Positions 1-8,356 of a DNA stretch of 64,000 nucleotides are shown in pieces. The translations under genes were made by a program, and so were the position numbers. This stretch comes from Candidatus Omnitrophota bacterium. GTDB lineage: Bacteria; Hinthialibacterota; Hinthialibacteria; Hinthialibacterales; Hinthialibacteraceae. Numbering within the stretch: the stretch's first letter is position 1; every line of letters begins with the position of its first letter. A model generated the notes under the pieces. The model ran no database searches and was not told where the DNA came from. It saw nothing but the letters and a program-made list of their open reading frames with translations. The stretch is from contig JABLXU010000015.1 in the NCBI GenBank assembly GCA_013177805.1, forward strand, positions 1 to 64,000, given 5' to 3'.

Positions 1-455
1 AGCAGAGCGATTTCCATCCCTGACCAGATCCCCCATCCAGATAAACCGGAAAAAAAGGTAAGTAGGATGGCATATCCTGCAGCGCGGGGATTTCCAGTGC
101 GAATTCCGATCTGAACCAACAGGAAAAAAGACAAAGTAGTACAGATCCAGGCTATGAGAAGCGCCCAGAGGAGAAACCAATCGCCGTGAAATCCCAAGAT
201 ATAACCCGGCGCAAGAATGACGGCATAAAGAATGCTGGTCGCGCCACTGGTCACCGGTTGCCCATGCTGGTAACGGAAAAACTCCCCCTGAGTGATTTGC
301 TTGGCGTATTGCAGGTGAATGAAACTGTCATCGAGTGGGAACGAGAGAGAGCCGTTGATCGCGATTTGCGTCCCACCGAAGATCAGACCTTGCAACAAGG
401 CCAGCCCTCCACATAGAAGGAGCATTTTCAAACGGTTGAAATCCAAGTCATCCAT
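1..455 (-). CDS. Integral membrane glycosyltransferase-like protein, N-terminal part (cut by window edge)
   Basis: An open frame runs on the minus strand from ATG 455 off the left edge of the window, giving about 151 residues. A first membrane helix follows a short charged start (MDDLDFNRLK). It is followed by a periplasmic-type loop with an Asp pair (SFPLDDSFIHLQYAKQI), a conserved TSGATS stretch, further hydrophobic segments and a SGWGIWSGMEIAL motif. This layout (helix, DD loop, helices) is typical of GT-C fold glycosyltransferases that use polyprenyl-linked sugars (GT39/GT83-like). It lies 56 bases downstream of the FGE-like gene on the same strand and may be co-transcribed. The specific sugar or acceptor cannot be inferred, and the C-terminal two thirds are missing from the window. 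Confidence 0.6.
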   Translation of the reverse strand, partial: MDDLDFNRLKMLLLCGGLALLQGLIFGGTQIAINGSLSFPLDDSFIHLQYAKQITQGEFFRYQHGQPVTSGATSILYAVILAPGYILGFHGDWFLLWALLIAWICTTLSFFLLVQIGIRTGNPRAAGYAILLTFFSGLSGWGIWSGMEIAL

Positions 456-511
456 GAAAAAAGTAAATCCCTTCGTGTACGGCCCTCTGGCAGCCCGAAT
501 AATGGCCCGGC

Positions 512-1360
512 TTATGGCCCCCAAGCAATGCGGAATCCCCCGGTGTTCTGTTGAGCGTCGGGGGGGAACTTGCCCCGGTCGGCGGATCGCAGATATTGCG
601 GCTTGGCCATCCAGGAAGCGCCCCGAAATACCTTTTCCTTCCCGGTGTCAGGCCCGGTGGGATTGGTCTGGGCCTCATCCGGGTAAGGGCCATACCAATC
701 CTGGCACCATTCCCACACATTCCCGTATAGATCGTATAATCCCCAAGGATTGGCCAACTTTTGACCCACCGGATGCAATTCGCCCTCAGAATTTTCGCGG
801 AACCAGGCGTGTTTTTCGAGGTCTTCAGGGCTGGGATTGTCACCAAAGTAAGTTGCAGTGCTGGTCCCCGCCCGGCAGGCGTATTCACGTTCGGCCTCGG
901 TAGGGAGACGGAAGCGGGAATCCTTGAAAACCTGATTGAGGCGCTGGAGAAATCCTTGACAATCCTCCCAACTGACACGATTTACGGGTAGATCCATACC
1001 CCGGCTGGTAGAGGGATTTTCGGGCATTAAAGCAGCCCATTGGGCTTGCGTAACCTCATACCGGCCGAGATAAAAATCGTGAGTAATCGTGACTTTGTGT
1101 ACCGGCGATTCATCGGGATCGCGTCCCAATTCGGTATCCGGGCTGCCCATGGAAAACGTGCCAGCGGGAATCCGCACGAGAACCAGTTTTTTCGCACCCT
1201 CGGGGAGATTGGGTAATTCGATCACCCATTCCTTTGCGCCCGGCCCCGTGGCGGATTGCCGGCCGACATTATTTCCCGTGGCGCAGCTGGTCCAACAGGA
1301 TAAGGCGATTCCTGTGATCACGGTAATCGGGATGAGTTGGATAGTCCATTGGACTTTCAT
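512..1360 (-). CDS. FGE/SUMF1-fold lipoprotein lacking the catalytic cysteines
   Basis: The 282-residue protein begins with a hydrophobic signal ending in SCWTSC, a likely lipobox-type export signal. The rest is a formylglycine-generating-enzyme (sulfatase-modifying factor) fold. Visible hallmarks are IPAGTFSMGSP, the YEVTQAQW stretch, PVNRVSWEDC, FRLPTEAEREYACRAG, LYGNVWEWCQDWYG and a terminal GGFRIAWGP. In true FGE two cysteines lie just after the RG[GA]S[WY] stretch. Here that stretch is FRGASWMAKPQYLRSA, with no cysteine, so oxidation of sulfatase cysteines is unlikely. A binding or structural role is more plausible. The start is supported by GGAGGTG seven bases upstream and by a promoter at 1390-1418. 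Confidence 0.85.
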   Translation of the reverse strand: MKVQWTIQLIPITVITGIALSCWTSCATGNNVGRQSATGPGAKEWVIELPNLPEGAKKLVLVRIPAGTFSMGSPDTELGRDPDESPVHKVTITHDFYLGRYEVTQAQWAALMPENPSTSRGMDLPVNRVSWEDCQGFLQRLNQVFKDSRFRLPTEAEREYACRAGTSTATYFGDNPSPEDLEKHAWFRENSEGELHPVGQKLANPWGLYDLYGNVWEWCQDWYGPYPDEAQTNPTGPDTGKEKVFRGASWMAKPQYLRSADRGKFPPDAQQNTGGFRIAWGP

Positions 1361-1389
1361 GATATCACCTCCGGTTCCAGGATGGGATG

Positions 1390-1418
1390 ATTATCGCACT
1401 GCCGTGCTACCGTGACAA
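1390..1418 (-). promoter_or_regulatory. Putative sigma-70-type promoter of the FGE-like gene
   Basis: Read on the minus strand, TTGTCA (1418-1413) and GATAAT (1395-1390) are separated by exactly 17 bases. Each hexamer matches the consensus at 5 of 6 positions. The site ends 30 bases upstream of the ATG at 1360. Confidence 0.6.
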
Positions 1419-1456
1419 CGAAACAGGTAAAAATGGGGATTCGAGGTACACCCGAA

Positions 1457-1480
1457 GCCCTGAAGCCTAGAATTCAGGGC
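1457..1480. repeat. Perfect 8-bp inverted repeat (hairpin)
   Basis: GCCCTGAA (1457-1464) and TTCAGGGC (1473-1480) can form a stem with an 8-base loop. No T-run follows on either side, so it is not a standard intrinsic terminator. Otherwise the 1419-1660 stretch between the two divergent genes shows only AT-rich sequence without ORFs. Confidence 0.45.
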
Positions 1481-1663
1481 AATTGTTCCAACGGACGCAC
1501 CAAGGATCACAGTCTGAATTTATCCATTTTAACTACCTGTGAATAAATGAGTTATGAATGAAGTATGATTTATCAGATTGACTATTTCAAATTATCCTTA
1601 TACGATAGATGAGGTTCGTGAAAAAATTGGGTGAATATAACTGGTTGAATTTGTTAAATTTTG

Positions 1664-1693
1664 TTGACAAGCAGCAGGGATTGTGCTTATAAT
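1664..1693 (+). promoter_or_regulatory. Consensus sigma-70 promoter of the 1921 gene
   Basis: TTGACA (1664-1669) and TATAAT (1688-1693) are both perfect consensus hexamers with an 18-base spacer. The expected start point is near 1700, leaving a leader of about 220 bases before the ATG at 1921. This is the strongest promoter-like sequence in the window. Confidence 0.75.
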
Positions 1694-1920
1694 TCATCAC
1701 CAAGCCGTCCGGCATGGGATTTTTGTGGGATTTTTAAAAATTTTTCCAATAGGCTGATGAAAATAGGTGCGATTATTCGTCGGATTCCGTTCCCATTCAG
1801 GGATTCTGGTCTGGAGGGGATGCGGTAACATGTTTTGGCAACCAGAGATCCATGGGTGGAATGTGGGCCTGAGTGGCGTCACAACGAATGCGTTGAAGGG
1901 GTTGGGTTGCAATTTCTTCG

Positions 1921-3357
1921 ATGAATGACCGAAAACTTCCACTGCAAACGGATATAAAGGATGGTTACTATTTGCCCCTGCTGATCCTGTCGTTGGCGGA
2001 TTTCGGGGTGTTCTCGCTTTCTTTTCTGGCGGCGTATGGATTGCGGTTTTTTACGGATATCTATTTCCTCTTTCCGCCTCCGGAGCCGCCGTATATACCC
2101 AATCTGCTATCCTACATCAACCTGGCGGTGGTGATCGGCATCATCGGGGTGATTGTTTTTGAGCGAATCGGACTGTACGAACGAAGAGTGGGGCTGGACC
2201 GGCAAGTGCAAATCGGTTCGTTCATCCTGGCGATTCTGGTTACGTATATCTTCCTGATGGCATTGCTGTTCAACTACCGCGGATTTTCGTTTTCCCGCCT
2301 TACGGTGGGGTTGGCGATTCCCCTGACCTGTGGCGCGATTGTGATAGAGGAAATCCTGTTGCAATGGACGCAGCGGTTGTTGATTCAAAAGGGGATCGTG
2401 TTCCAAAAGACTGTGCTGATTGGCCCCTTGGACCGGTGCCTCCAGATCAACCAGAAACTGCAGGAGCATCACGGTTCCAAGTTCCAATTGATCGGATACA
2501 TCAACACGCCGGAATCGCCACCCAAAAACCATCCCCTGCTGCCCTGTCTGGGTTCGGTGAACCATCTCGATTCCATCCTGCGCCGGCATCCTATCGATAA
2601 CGTCATTATTGCCATGCCGCCCACCAATCTGCACGCGATCGTGGAGGTGATGCGGACCTGCCTCGACCGCCGGATTTCCTACCGGGTGATTCCCGAATTG
2701 TACGAGTTGCTGGGACAGCGGTTGAGCGTGGTGGAAGTCCCATCCCTGCCGACCATTTTGTTTGGCGAGACGCCTTTGGATGATATCGGCCGCCTGTGCA
2801 AGCGGGCGATGGATATCGTGTTGTCTTCGATGATGCTGCTCGTGGCCATGCCTCTGATGGTCGTCATCGCGATTCTGGTGCGGTTGGACTCGAAAGGTTC
2901 CATTTTCTACATCCAGGAACGAGTAGGCAGTGACGGGAAGAAATTTTATATCTACAAGTTCCGTTCGATGATCGATCAGGCGGAACGGGACACGGGACCC
3001 AAGTGGGCGACGGCTAACGATCCGCGCACCACACGCATTGGCCGGTTTTTACGGCGCTATAATCTGGACGAGTTGCCCCAGTTTTTGAATGTGTTGCGCG
3101 GGGACATGAGCTTAGTGGGGCCGCGGCCTGAACGTCCCTATTTCGTGGACAAATTCAAAGAAGAAATCCCCAATTACATGCGGCGGCATATGGTTAAATC
3201 GGGCATCACCGGATGGGCGCAGGTGAATGGCTGGCGCGGAGATACCTCGGTGACCGAGCGGACCGAATACGACATTTATTACGTCGAAAACTGGTCGCTG
3301 CTGTTCGACCTGAAAATCCTCTGGAAAACGCTGACATCCTTCAAGAACGCCTATTGA
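1921..3357 (+). CDS. Undecaprenyl-phosphate sugar-1-phosphate transferase (WcaJ/WbaP-type polyisoprenyl phosphotransferase)
   Basis: The 478-residue membrane enzyme starts exopolysaccharide or O-antigen units by moving a sugar-1-phosphate from a nucleotide sugar to undecaprenyl phosphate. The N-terminal 150 residues contain four hydrophobic segments. The middle is a Rossmann-like CoA-binding-type domain (VLIGPLDRCLQI...). The C-terminal bacterial sugar transferase domain carries KRAMDIVLSS, the membrane re-entrant helix, YKFRSM, LDELPQFLNVLRGDMSLVGP and GITGWAQVNGWRG, the usual catalytic and signature regions. It follows a perfect promoter and is the first gene of a short + strand run with a TPR lipoprotein and mqnC. 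No other polysaccharide assembly gene adjoins it. No good ribosome-binding site precedes the ATG. Confidence 0.92.
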   Translation: MNDRKLPLQTDIKDGYYLPLLILSLADFGVFSLSFLAAYGLRFFTDIYFLFPPPEPPYIPNLLSYINLAVVIGIIGVIVFERIGLYERRVGLDRQVQIGSFILAILVTYIFLMALLFNYRGFSFSRLTVGLAIPLTCGAIVIEEILLQWTQRLLIQKGIVFQKTVLIGPLDRCLQINQKLQEHHGSKFQLIGYINTPESPPKNHPLLPCLGSVNHLDSILRRHPIDNVIIAMPPTNLHAIVEVMRTCLDRRISYRVIPELYELLGQRLSVVEVPSLPTILFGETPLDDIGRLCKRAMDIVLSSMMLLVAMPLMVVIAILVRLDSKGSIFYIQERVGSDGKKFYIYKFRSMIDQAERDTGPKWATANDPRTTRIGRFLRRYNLDELPQFLNVLRGDMSLVGPRPERPYFVDKFKEEIPNYMRRHMVKSGITGWAQVNGWRGDTSVTERTEYDIYYVENWSLLFDLKILWKTLTSFKNAY

Positions 3358-3374
3358 TTCCGGAAACGCGAACC

Positions 3375-3878
3375 GTGATACGAGGCCGGCCATGCGCGTG
3401 GATTGCATTGTTACTGGCGGGATTTTACGCCTGCGGTGAAACCCGGGAACAGATGCTAGCCCGGGCCCAAGCTTACCGGGATGCCGGTAACCTGGAAGCG
3501 ATGCGGGGCGCTTATGAGTCGATTCTCGCGCATCATCCCTATGACGTAGAGGCGATCGCGGGGATGATTCAGGCCGCCAGCCGGGCTAACGCGACAGAAG
3601 ACTATGTGCGTTGGAGCCGTGAATTATTGCGGGTGCGGCCGTGGGATCTGGAGGCCAATCTGGCGGTAGCGCGATGGGAGTTGGATCGCGGCCGCCGGAA
3701 AGAGGCAACGGCAAGGCTGATGATGGCCCTGCAGGATGCGGATTTCGCTCAAGATAAGCAGCGGATTCTTATTTTGTTGGGTAAGATCCATCAGCAAGAA
3801 ATCCAACGCCTATTGGAGATCAAGGAGACTTCTCATGGCCTGCCCCTTCCCCCGGATGAACCTGCCCGAGGCGGTTGA
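3375..3878 (+). CDS. Small TPR-repeat lipoprotein-like protein
   Basis: The frame is open further upstream inside the preceding gene, but the first sensible start is GTG 3375, 17 bases after that gene's stop. This gives 167 residues. The N-terminus (VIRGRPCAWIALLLAGFYACGE) is a signal sequence ending in a cysteine, though FYAC is a poor lipobox. Helical repeats with TPR spacing follow (AQAYRDAGNLEAMRGAYES, AGMIQAASRANATED, LAVARWELDRGRRKEAT). The gene overlaps the mqnC start by 44 bases, so the two are probably translationally linked. The partner and function are unknown. Confidence 0.6.
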   Translation: MIRGRPCAWIALLLAGFYACGETREQMLARAQAYRDAGNLEAMRGAYESILAHHPYDVEAIAGMIQAASRANATEDYVRWSRELLRVRPWDLEANLAVARWELDRGRRKEATARLMMALQDADFAQDKQRILILLGKIHQQEIQRLLEIKETSHGLPLPPDEPARGG

Positions 3879-4872
3879 GTGGCTGCGGTCCGATGACTTG
3901 GCCGGCTTGGGGGAAAAAGCGCATCAGGCGCGGCTGGCCCAGGCGGATCCGCGAGTGGTGACCTACGTGGTGGACCGGAATATCAACTACTCGAACGTTT
4001 GCGCGGCCACGTGCGAATTTTGCGCGTTTTACCGTAAACCGGGTGACGCGGGTGGCTACGTGCTCCCTCTGGATGAATTGTTTCAGAAAATCGAAGAATT
4101 AGTGAACGCGGGGGGGACGCAAGTGCTGTTGCAGGGCGGATTGCATCCCCATTTGCCGTTGGATTTCTATTGTGATCTTTTAAATCAGATCAAGCGGAGG
4201 TTTCCCGTCGATTTGCACGCCTTTTCGGCCCCCGAAATTTTCTTTTTCAGCAAGAAATTCAAAATGTCCATCCCCGATGTGCTGGCCACCCTGCAGCAAG
4301 CAGGATTGGATACCATTCCCGGCGGCGGGGCGGAAATCCTCAGTGACCGGGTGCGTAAAGCCATCACCAAGGGCAAATGCCTGACGCGGGACTGGCTGGC
4401 GGTGCATGAGGAAGCACACAAGTTGGGGATGCGGACCACCGCCACCATGATGTTCGGCCATATTGAGACGCTGGAGGAACGGATCGGGCACTTGGAACAT
4501 ATCCGTTCCCTGCAAGACCGCACCGGGGGCTTCACGGCCTTCATCCCCTGGACTTTCCAAGCCCCTCATACAGATATGGCCGATGTGCCTGAATCCGGCG
4601 CGGTGGATTATCTCAAAACCTTGGCCGTATCGCGGTTGTATCTGGACAACATTCCCAATCTGCAAGCCTCTTTTATCACGCAAGGGAAACAAGTGGGGCA
4701 GATGGCCCTCTTCTTCGGCGCGAACGACATGGGGGGGACCATGATGGAAGAAAATGTCGTGGCCGCCACCGGCGTGCATAATTGCAGTAATGAAAACGAA
4801 GTGCGGAAATTGGTAGAAGACGCTGGCTTCGTTCCCCGCAAGCGTAATACGCTGTATCAATTTCTCAACTGA
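3835..4872 (+). CDS. mqnC: Cyclic dehypoxanthine futalosine synthase (menaquinone biosynthesis, radical SAM)
   Basis: The 345-residue radical SAM enzyme cyclises dehypoxanthine futalosine in the futalosine route to menaquinone. The [4Fe-4S] ligands Cys56, Cys60 and Cys63 form the CX3CX2C motif (NVCAATCEFCAFYRK). TQVLLQGGLHP, IPGGGAEIL and TTATMMFGHIET are typical of the MqnC/MqnE family. The C-terminal LYLDNIPNLQASFITQG and GTMMEENVV segments favour MqnC. The start at 3835 (MACPF) has AAGGAG nine bases upstream. The frame is open further 5' but lies within the TPR gene. No other mqn gene is in the window. Its presence predicts menaquinone-based respiration fed by chorismate. Confidence 0.93.
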   Translation: MACPFPRMNLPEAVEWLRSDDLAGLGEKAHQARLAQADPRVVTYVVDRNINYSNVCAATCEFCAFYRKPGDAGGYVLPLDELFQKIEELVNAGGTQVLLQGGLHPHLPLDFYCDLLNQIKRRFPVDLHAFSAPEIFFFSKKFKMSIPDVLATLQQAGLDTIPGGGAEILSDRVRKAITKGKCLTRDWLAVHEEAHKLGMRTTATMMFGHIETLEERIGHLEHIRSLQDRTGGFTAFIPWTFQAPHTDMADVPESGAVDYLKTLAVSRLYLDNIPNLQASFITQGKQVGQMALFFGANDMGGTMMEENVVAATGVHNCSNENEVRKLVEDAGFVPRKRNTLYQFLN

Positions 4873-5003
4873 ATCCCATCCGAGTCTCTCCTTTTTTGTA
4901 TTGGATATTAAAATTTTAATGAATTTGATTAAGCCGGACGGCCGGTCTGATCGGATTCAATCCTCCGGGTCATTCCGCCAGGTTCCTGGGAGAGATATAC
5001 GCG

Positions 5004-5032
5004 TTGGGATAAAGGCCATAAACCGGTATAAT
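5004..5032 (+). promoter_or_regulatory. Putative promoter upstream of the 5097 ORF
   Basis: TTGGGA (5004-5009) and a perfect TATAAT (5027-5032) have 17-base spacing. The region 4873-5003 between mqnC and this site contains no ORF or repeat that I can support. Confidence 0.45.
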
Positions 5033-5096
5033 ATGATTTTGATTGAGAATGCTTATATTCACGGGAACTCTTCTCTTGGATCCGGCAGGGATGGCG

Positions 5097-5672
5097 ATGC
5101 GAAAGAAAGAGACGCTCAGTGGTTATCGGATCCGTTTCCCGGATTCGCTTACCCGGGCGGCAGGGTTGGCCGCTTCGGCAGGGGTGTGCGCCTGGCTTGT
5201 GAGTTTGTTCATTTTACCTATCCCTGTGCTTCAGCCGGTGGTATCACCACCATGTGTTGATTTATCACATGATTTCCCGCTGGTTGATCTGCCTTTGGCG
5301 GATTTGCTTCCAGTAGAGAATGGGGGCAGAGCCGATTGTCTCTTTCCTCATCGGGGGGAAGATGCTCGGCATGAACAACCTGGAAGCCGTGACTATCCCG
5401 CGCGGGAACCCTGGGTGTGGCATCCGGTCCCGCGATGGGAATGTTCAGCCGGTAAGACCCGCCGGACCGGCTCTCCTCCCCTCTTCCTTGTCGCTTTTTT
5501 TCATCGAAAACCCGTTTCATTTCTTCAACTGGCTGAATGGGGAACGAATAAGACGGTTGAAAACCAAGCGAAATGCACCCCATTGCTAGTGGAGTGTGTT
5601 CCGGTCTGCTATCTCCGCTTGTTCGCAGTATGTTTCCCGCGGTCTGCATTTGAGCCTCCACATATGGCATAA
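5097..5672 (+). CDS. Doubtful hypothetical membrane-anchored protein
   Basis: An open frame of up to 209 codons (from 5043) lies downstream of a plausible promoter. Starting at ATG 5097 gives 191 residues: a basic N-terminus (MRKKETLSGYRIRFP), one hydrophobic segment (AGVCAWLVSLFILPIPVLQ) and a Cys-, Pro- and Arg-containing remainder with no recognisable domain. No clear ribosome-binding site is present, and the C-terminal half is compositionally poor for a folded protein. It may be a chance frame or a decayed gene. It is listed because nothing else occupies 4873-5885. Confidence 0.25.
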   Translation: MRKKETLSGYRIRFPDSLTRAAGLAASAGVCAWLVSLFILPIPVLQPVVSPPCVDLSHDFPLVDLPLADLLPVENGGRADCLFPHRGEDARHEQPGSRDYPAREPWVWHPVPRWECSAGKTRRTGSPPLFLVAFFHRKPVSFLQLAEWGTNKTVENQAKCTPLLVECVPVCYLRLFAVCFPRSAFEPPHMA

Positions 5673-5885
5673 ATCCCTGCCTTCATATAGAAACCCCCGT
5701 ATACCGTTTTGATCCGCGGCCGTGATTGAGTTCTCTCCGTTTCCAGGCACTCCTCAGGATCTACTGGACTGTGAATCGCGGTGAGAATTTTTGACCGGCG
5801 CCCTCGGTTTGGGCCACTCAGGTATGAGGAGGAAGAATCGCTGGATTTCTTTCTCAACCCGGGCACCAACTCACAGGCAGGAACG

Positions 5886-6482
5886 ATGAATTCATTGAGT
5901 AAAAAATTAATCTATTTCGTGACCAGGCAAACTGGATCGCCCCATCAGCTCGCGGGAGGCATGGCTCTCGGATTGTGGATTGGAATGACTTTCCCGCCGG
6001 GAACACAAATGATTGTCGCGGTGGCTTTAGCGGCGATTTTGCAATGGAACTCCTTGCTTGCCGCCACGGCAACCTGGATCACCAATCCTCTGACCATGCC
6101 GTTGATTTATCCGGCGCAAATCGCTTTGGGATGCTGGTTGACTGGCATTCCCCTCCATGAAATTGTTCCGGATAGCACCCAGGAGTTCCGCATGATGGTG
6201 TCTTCTATGGACTATCCGGTTCAGATCCTGGTTTTGCTCTTACTTGGATCCCAAGCTTCGGGTATTGCCTTGGCGGCCGCCGGGTATTACCTGACCTGGG
6301 AAATCGTACGGCGGTACGGGCGGAACGTACAAGTAAGGCCATTTCATGGCGGGGAGTCGTTCCCCCTAGAAACGCATCCACAAATCCTGGTCAAAATTTT
6401 GGGAGAGGAAGGGATTTACCTCTCCTCGGCGGATTCGCCTCCCTACGAAACGATGATCCGTAAAAATGGTAGAATCCACTGA
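5886..6482 (+). CDS. DUF2062 family membrane protein
   Basis: With ATG 5886 (GCAGGA five bases upstream) the product has 198 residues. The DUF2062 pattern is clear: a short basic start, then SPHQLAGGMALGLWIGMTFPPGTQM, several hydrophobic helices, ATWITNPLTMPLIYPAQIALG with the conserved N-P-x-T-x-P, and a final transmembrane segment. Members are small inner-membrane proteins, sometimes beside glycosyltransferases; their activity is not established. The frame is open 35 codons further 5', but that part does not look like family sequence. The last 40 residues form a soluble tail. Confidence 0.8.
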   Translation: MNSLSKKLIYFVTRQTGSPHQLAGGMALGLWIGMTFPPGTQMIVAVALAAILQWNSLLAATATWITNPLTMPLIYPAQIALGCWLTGIPLHEIVPDSTQEFRMMVSSMDYPVQILVLLLLGSQASGIALAAAGYYLTWEIVRRYGRNVQVRPFHGGESFPLETHPQILVKILGEEGIYLSSADSPPYETMIRKNGRIH

Positions 6483-6683
6483 GCGGTAAAATCGGCGGGA
6501 TTCCGGTTGTGAATAAATTATTCTGTCCTTGTTGATTCGGGAAGATCCGAAAATCCTCTTTTTTCTGATACGGACCTGGCTCGATCCTCCCCACATTTTT
6601 TGGGGATTTTTGCTCATCCCGCCTTTTAGGTCATTGGGAAGCCGCCCTTTCCAGAAAGTTTTTAATGGATCACGCCATAAGAC

Positions 6684-6713
6684 TTGTCCTGAGTGCGAGG
6701 GATTTCGTATAAT
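6684..6713 (+). promoter_or_regulatory. Putative promoter of the MFS transporter gene
   Basis: TTGTCC (6684-6689) and a perfect TATAAT (6708-6713) have an 18-base spacer. They lie 170 bases upstream of the transporter ATG. The rest of 6483-6882 shows no ORF that I can support. Confidence 0.5.
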
Positions 6714-6882
6714 GCGTCGAACTGTGTGAAAAACGTTCCGGAAGATTCGTATTTTGGAGAACCGGCCGGGCGGGTGGGGAGAAAGAGCGGCGGCCGGGAA
6801 ACAATCTCCAGCCACTGATCTCTTGATTGGCCACTGATTTCCGTGCGTTCAACACATTTTTTTTCAAAAAGGAGAAAAGGAA

Positions 6883-8145
6883 ATGGATCAGCAGTCGTAC
6901 TTGCTCGCAACCTTGGTGGCGGTAACCAGCGTTTTCGGCCTGGGGCTTTCGATGTTCATGCTGGGAAGCGTTAAACTGCGTTTGACGGAGAAACTGAACA
7001 TCGACAATGCCCAGATGGGGAAATTATTCTCGGTTTACAATTTCAGCAATCTGGTGTTTGTGCTGGTGGCAGGGATTGTATGTGACCAGTTCGGATATAA
7101 AACGGTTGCCGTGGGAGGGTTCCTGGCGGCGGCGATGGCCATGTTTTGCTTGGGGCAAGCGTCGAGTTACACGCTGGCGGTGCTGGCCTGCCTGTTTTTG
7201 GGTGTGGGCAGCATGTTCATGAACACAGCCGGCAATACGTTGCTGGGAAATCCCAACATTTTGTATGAGGATCCCGGCCGTTCCGCCAATATGGGGAACG
7301 TCTTCTTCGGCGTGGGAGCATTCTGTGCGCCGTTCCTGACGGCGTTGCTCTTCAAAAAGACGTCTTTCAACAACACCTTGACAGTTATGGCGGTGATTTT
7401 ATTAATCCCATTGATCTTTGCCATTGCTGGCATGTTCCCTCCCGCCGGAGGTAATTTCAGCGCCAGTGCCGCGGCGGCTCTGATCGGGCAATCGCAAATC
7501 ATCCTCTGCGCCCTGGCCCTGATGTGCTACATCGCCCTGGAAGTCTCCATGGCGGGTTGGATCACTACCTACATGACCAGCGTGGGCGCGGATGAGACCA
7601 AAGCGTCGCAGGTGCTGTCGTTCTTCTCGGTGGCGATCATGGCCGGCCGTCTCTTCACCGCCCTGGTCATCGGCGGATTCCTGAATCTGGCGGCGCATGG
7701 ACAATGGTTCGTGGCGGTACTGGCCGTGGTAGCTGCCATCGTGATTTACTCGATGCGGACAGTTAACAACGTGGGCACCGGGACAAGTTTGGTCATCCTG
7801 ATCGGTTTGTTGTTCGCGCCCATGTTCCCCACCATCGCGGGCTTGATGTTCGCGCGTACGGATCCCAGCGTGCAGGGGACGGGATTCAGCATTATCTTCG
7901 CCATCGGTCTGATCGGCGCGATTTTCGTGCCGGCATACATGGGGAAGATTTCCAGCGGGCCGGGCAAAACCATCAAAGACAGCATGGTAGTGGCTGCCGC
8001 AGTCGCTGCTATCCTGGTGGTGATCGCCGTGATCATGGGGTTCGCTTTGCCGGAGCCCTTGGGCGCCGCACCGGCCGCAGTGGAGAGCGCCGTTGAAAGT
8101 GCAGTGGATGCCGCAACAGAAGCGGCCGGATCAGTTGCTCCATAA
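6883..8145 (+). CDS. MFS transporter, FucP-like sugar permease group
   Basis: The 420-residue protein has about twelve hydrophobic segments and the major-facilitator layout. An early FSVYNFSNLVFVLVAG stretch and the loop motif CDQFGYK (related to the GxxxDRxGR signature) follow the first helices. A second-half MAGWITTYMTSVG stretch and APMFPTIAGLMFAR resemble fucose/glucose-type permeases. The substrate is probably a sugar, but this is inferred. AAAAGGAGAAAAGGAA supplies a strong ribosome-binding site. The last 25 residues are an unusual Ala/Val/Glu-rich cytoplasmic tail (AAVESAVESAVDAATEAAG). A good terminator follows, so the gene appears monocistronic. Confidence 0.85.
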   Translation: MDQQSYLLATLVAVTSVFGLGLSMFMLGSVKLRLTEKLNIDNAQMGKLFSVYNFSNLVFVLVAGIVCDQFGYKTVAVGGFLAAAMAMFCLGQASSYTLAVLACLFLGVGSMFMNTAGNTLLGNPNILYEDPGRSANMGNVFFGVGAFCAPFLTALLFKKTSFNNTLTVMAVILLIPLIFAIAGMFPPAGGNFSASAAAALIGQSQIILCALALMCYIALEVSMAGWITTYMTSVGADETKASQVLSFFSVAIMAGRLFTALVIGGFLNLAAHGQWFVAVLAVVAAIVIYSMRTVNNVGTGTSLVILIGLLFAPMFPTIAGLMFARTDPSVQGTGFSIIFAIGLIGAIFVPAYMGKISSGPGKTIKDSMVVAAAVAAILVVIAVIMGFALPEPLGAAPAAVESAVESAVDAATEAAGSVAP

Positions 8146-8173
8146 ACTGGTGACACCGGGAACAAGAACAGGG

Positions 8174-8213
8174 GCGGGGGCGCGGAAAGAGCGTGTCCCC
8201 GCTTTCGTTTTTT
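8174..8213 (+). terminator. Rho-independent terminator after the MFS gene
   Basis: GCGGGGGCGC (8174-8183) pairs with GCGTGTCCCCGC (8191-8202) with a small internal bulge, and TTTCGTTTTTT follows. The arrangement fits an intrinsic terminator 30 bases after the stop codon. Confidence 0.7.
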
Positions 8214-8302
8214 ATATATAGGGCAGTCATGGAGTAGCCAGAATTCAGGCCCCGGTAGTGATTTGTCTGCCCCTCTTTCTGGATAATCCCAACTCCGTGG
8301 AT

Positions 8303-8331
8303 TTGAATTCAGTTAAAGGCCAAAATACAAT
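8303..8331 (+). promoter_or_regulatory. Putative promoter of the first free-standing pseudopilin
   Basis: TTGAAT (8303-8308) and TACAAT (8326-8331) are separated by exactly 17 bases, 26 bases before the ATG at 8357. The short leader suits a highly expressed pilin-like gene. Confidence 0.55.
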
Positions 8332-8356
8332 TCTCTAGTCAGACAGGAATTTCGAT

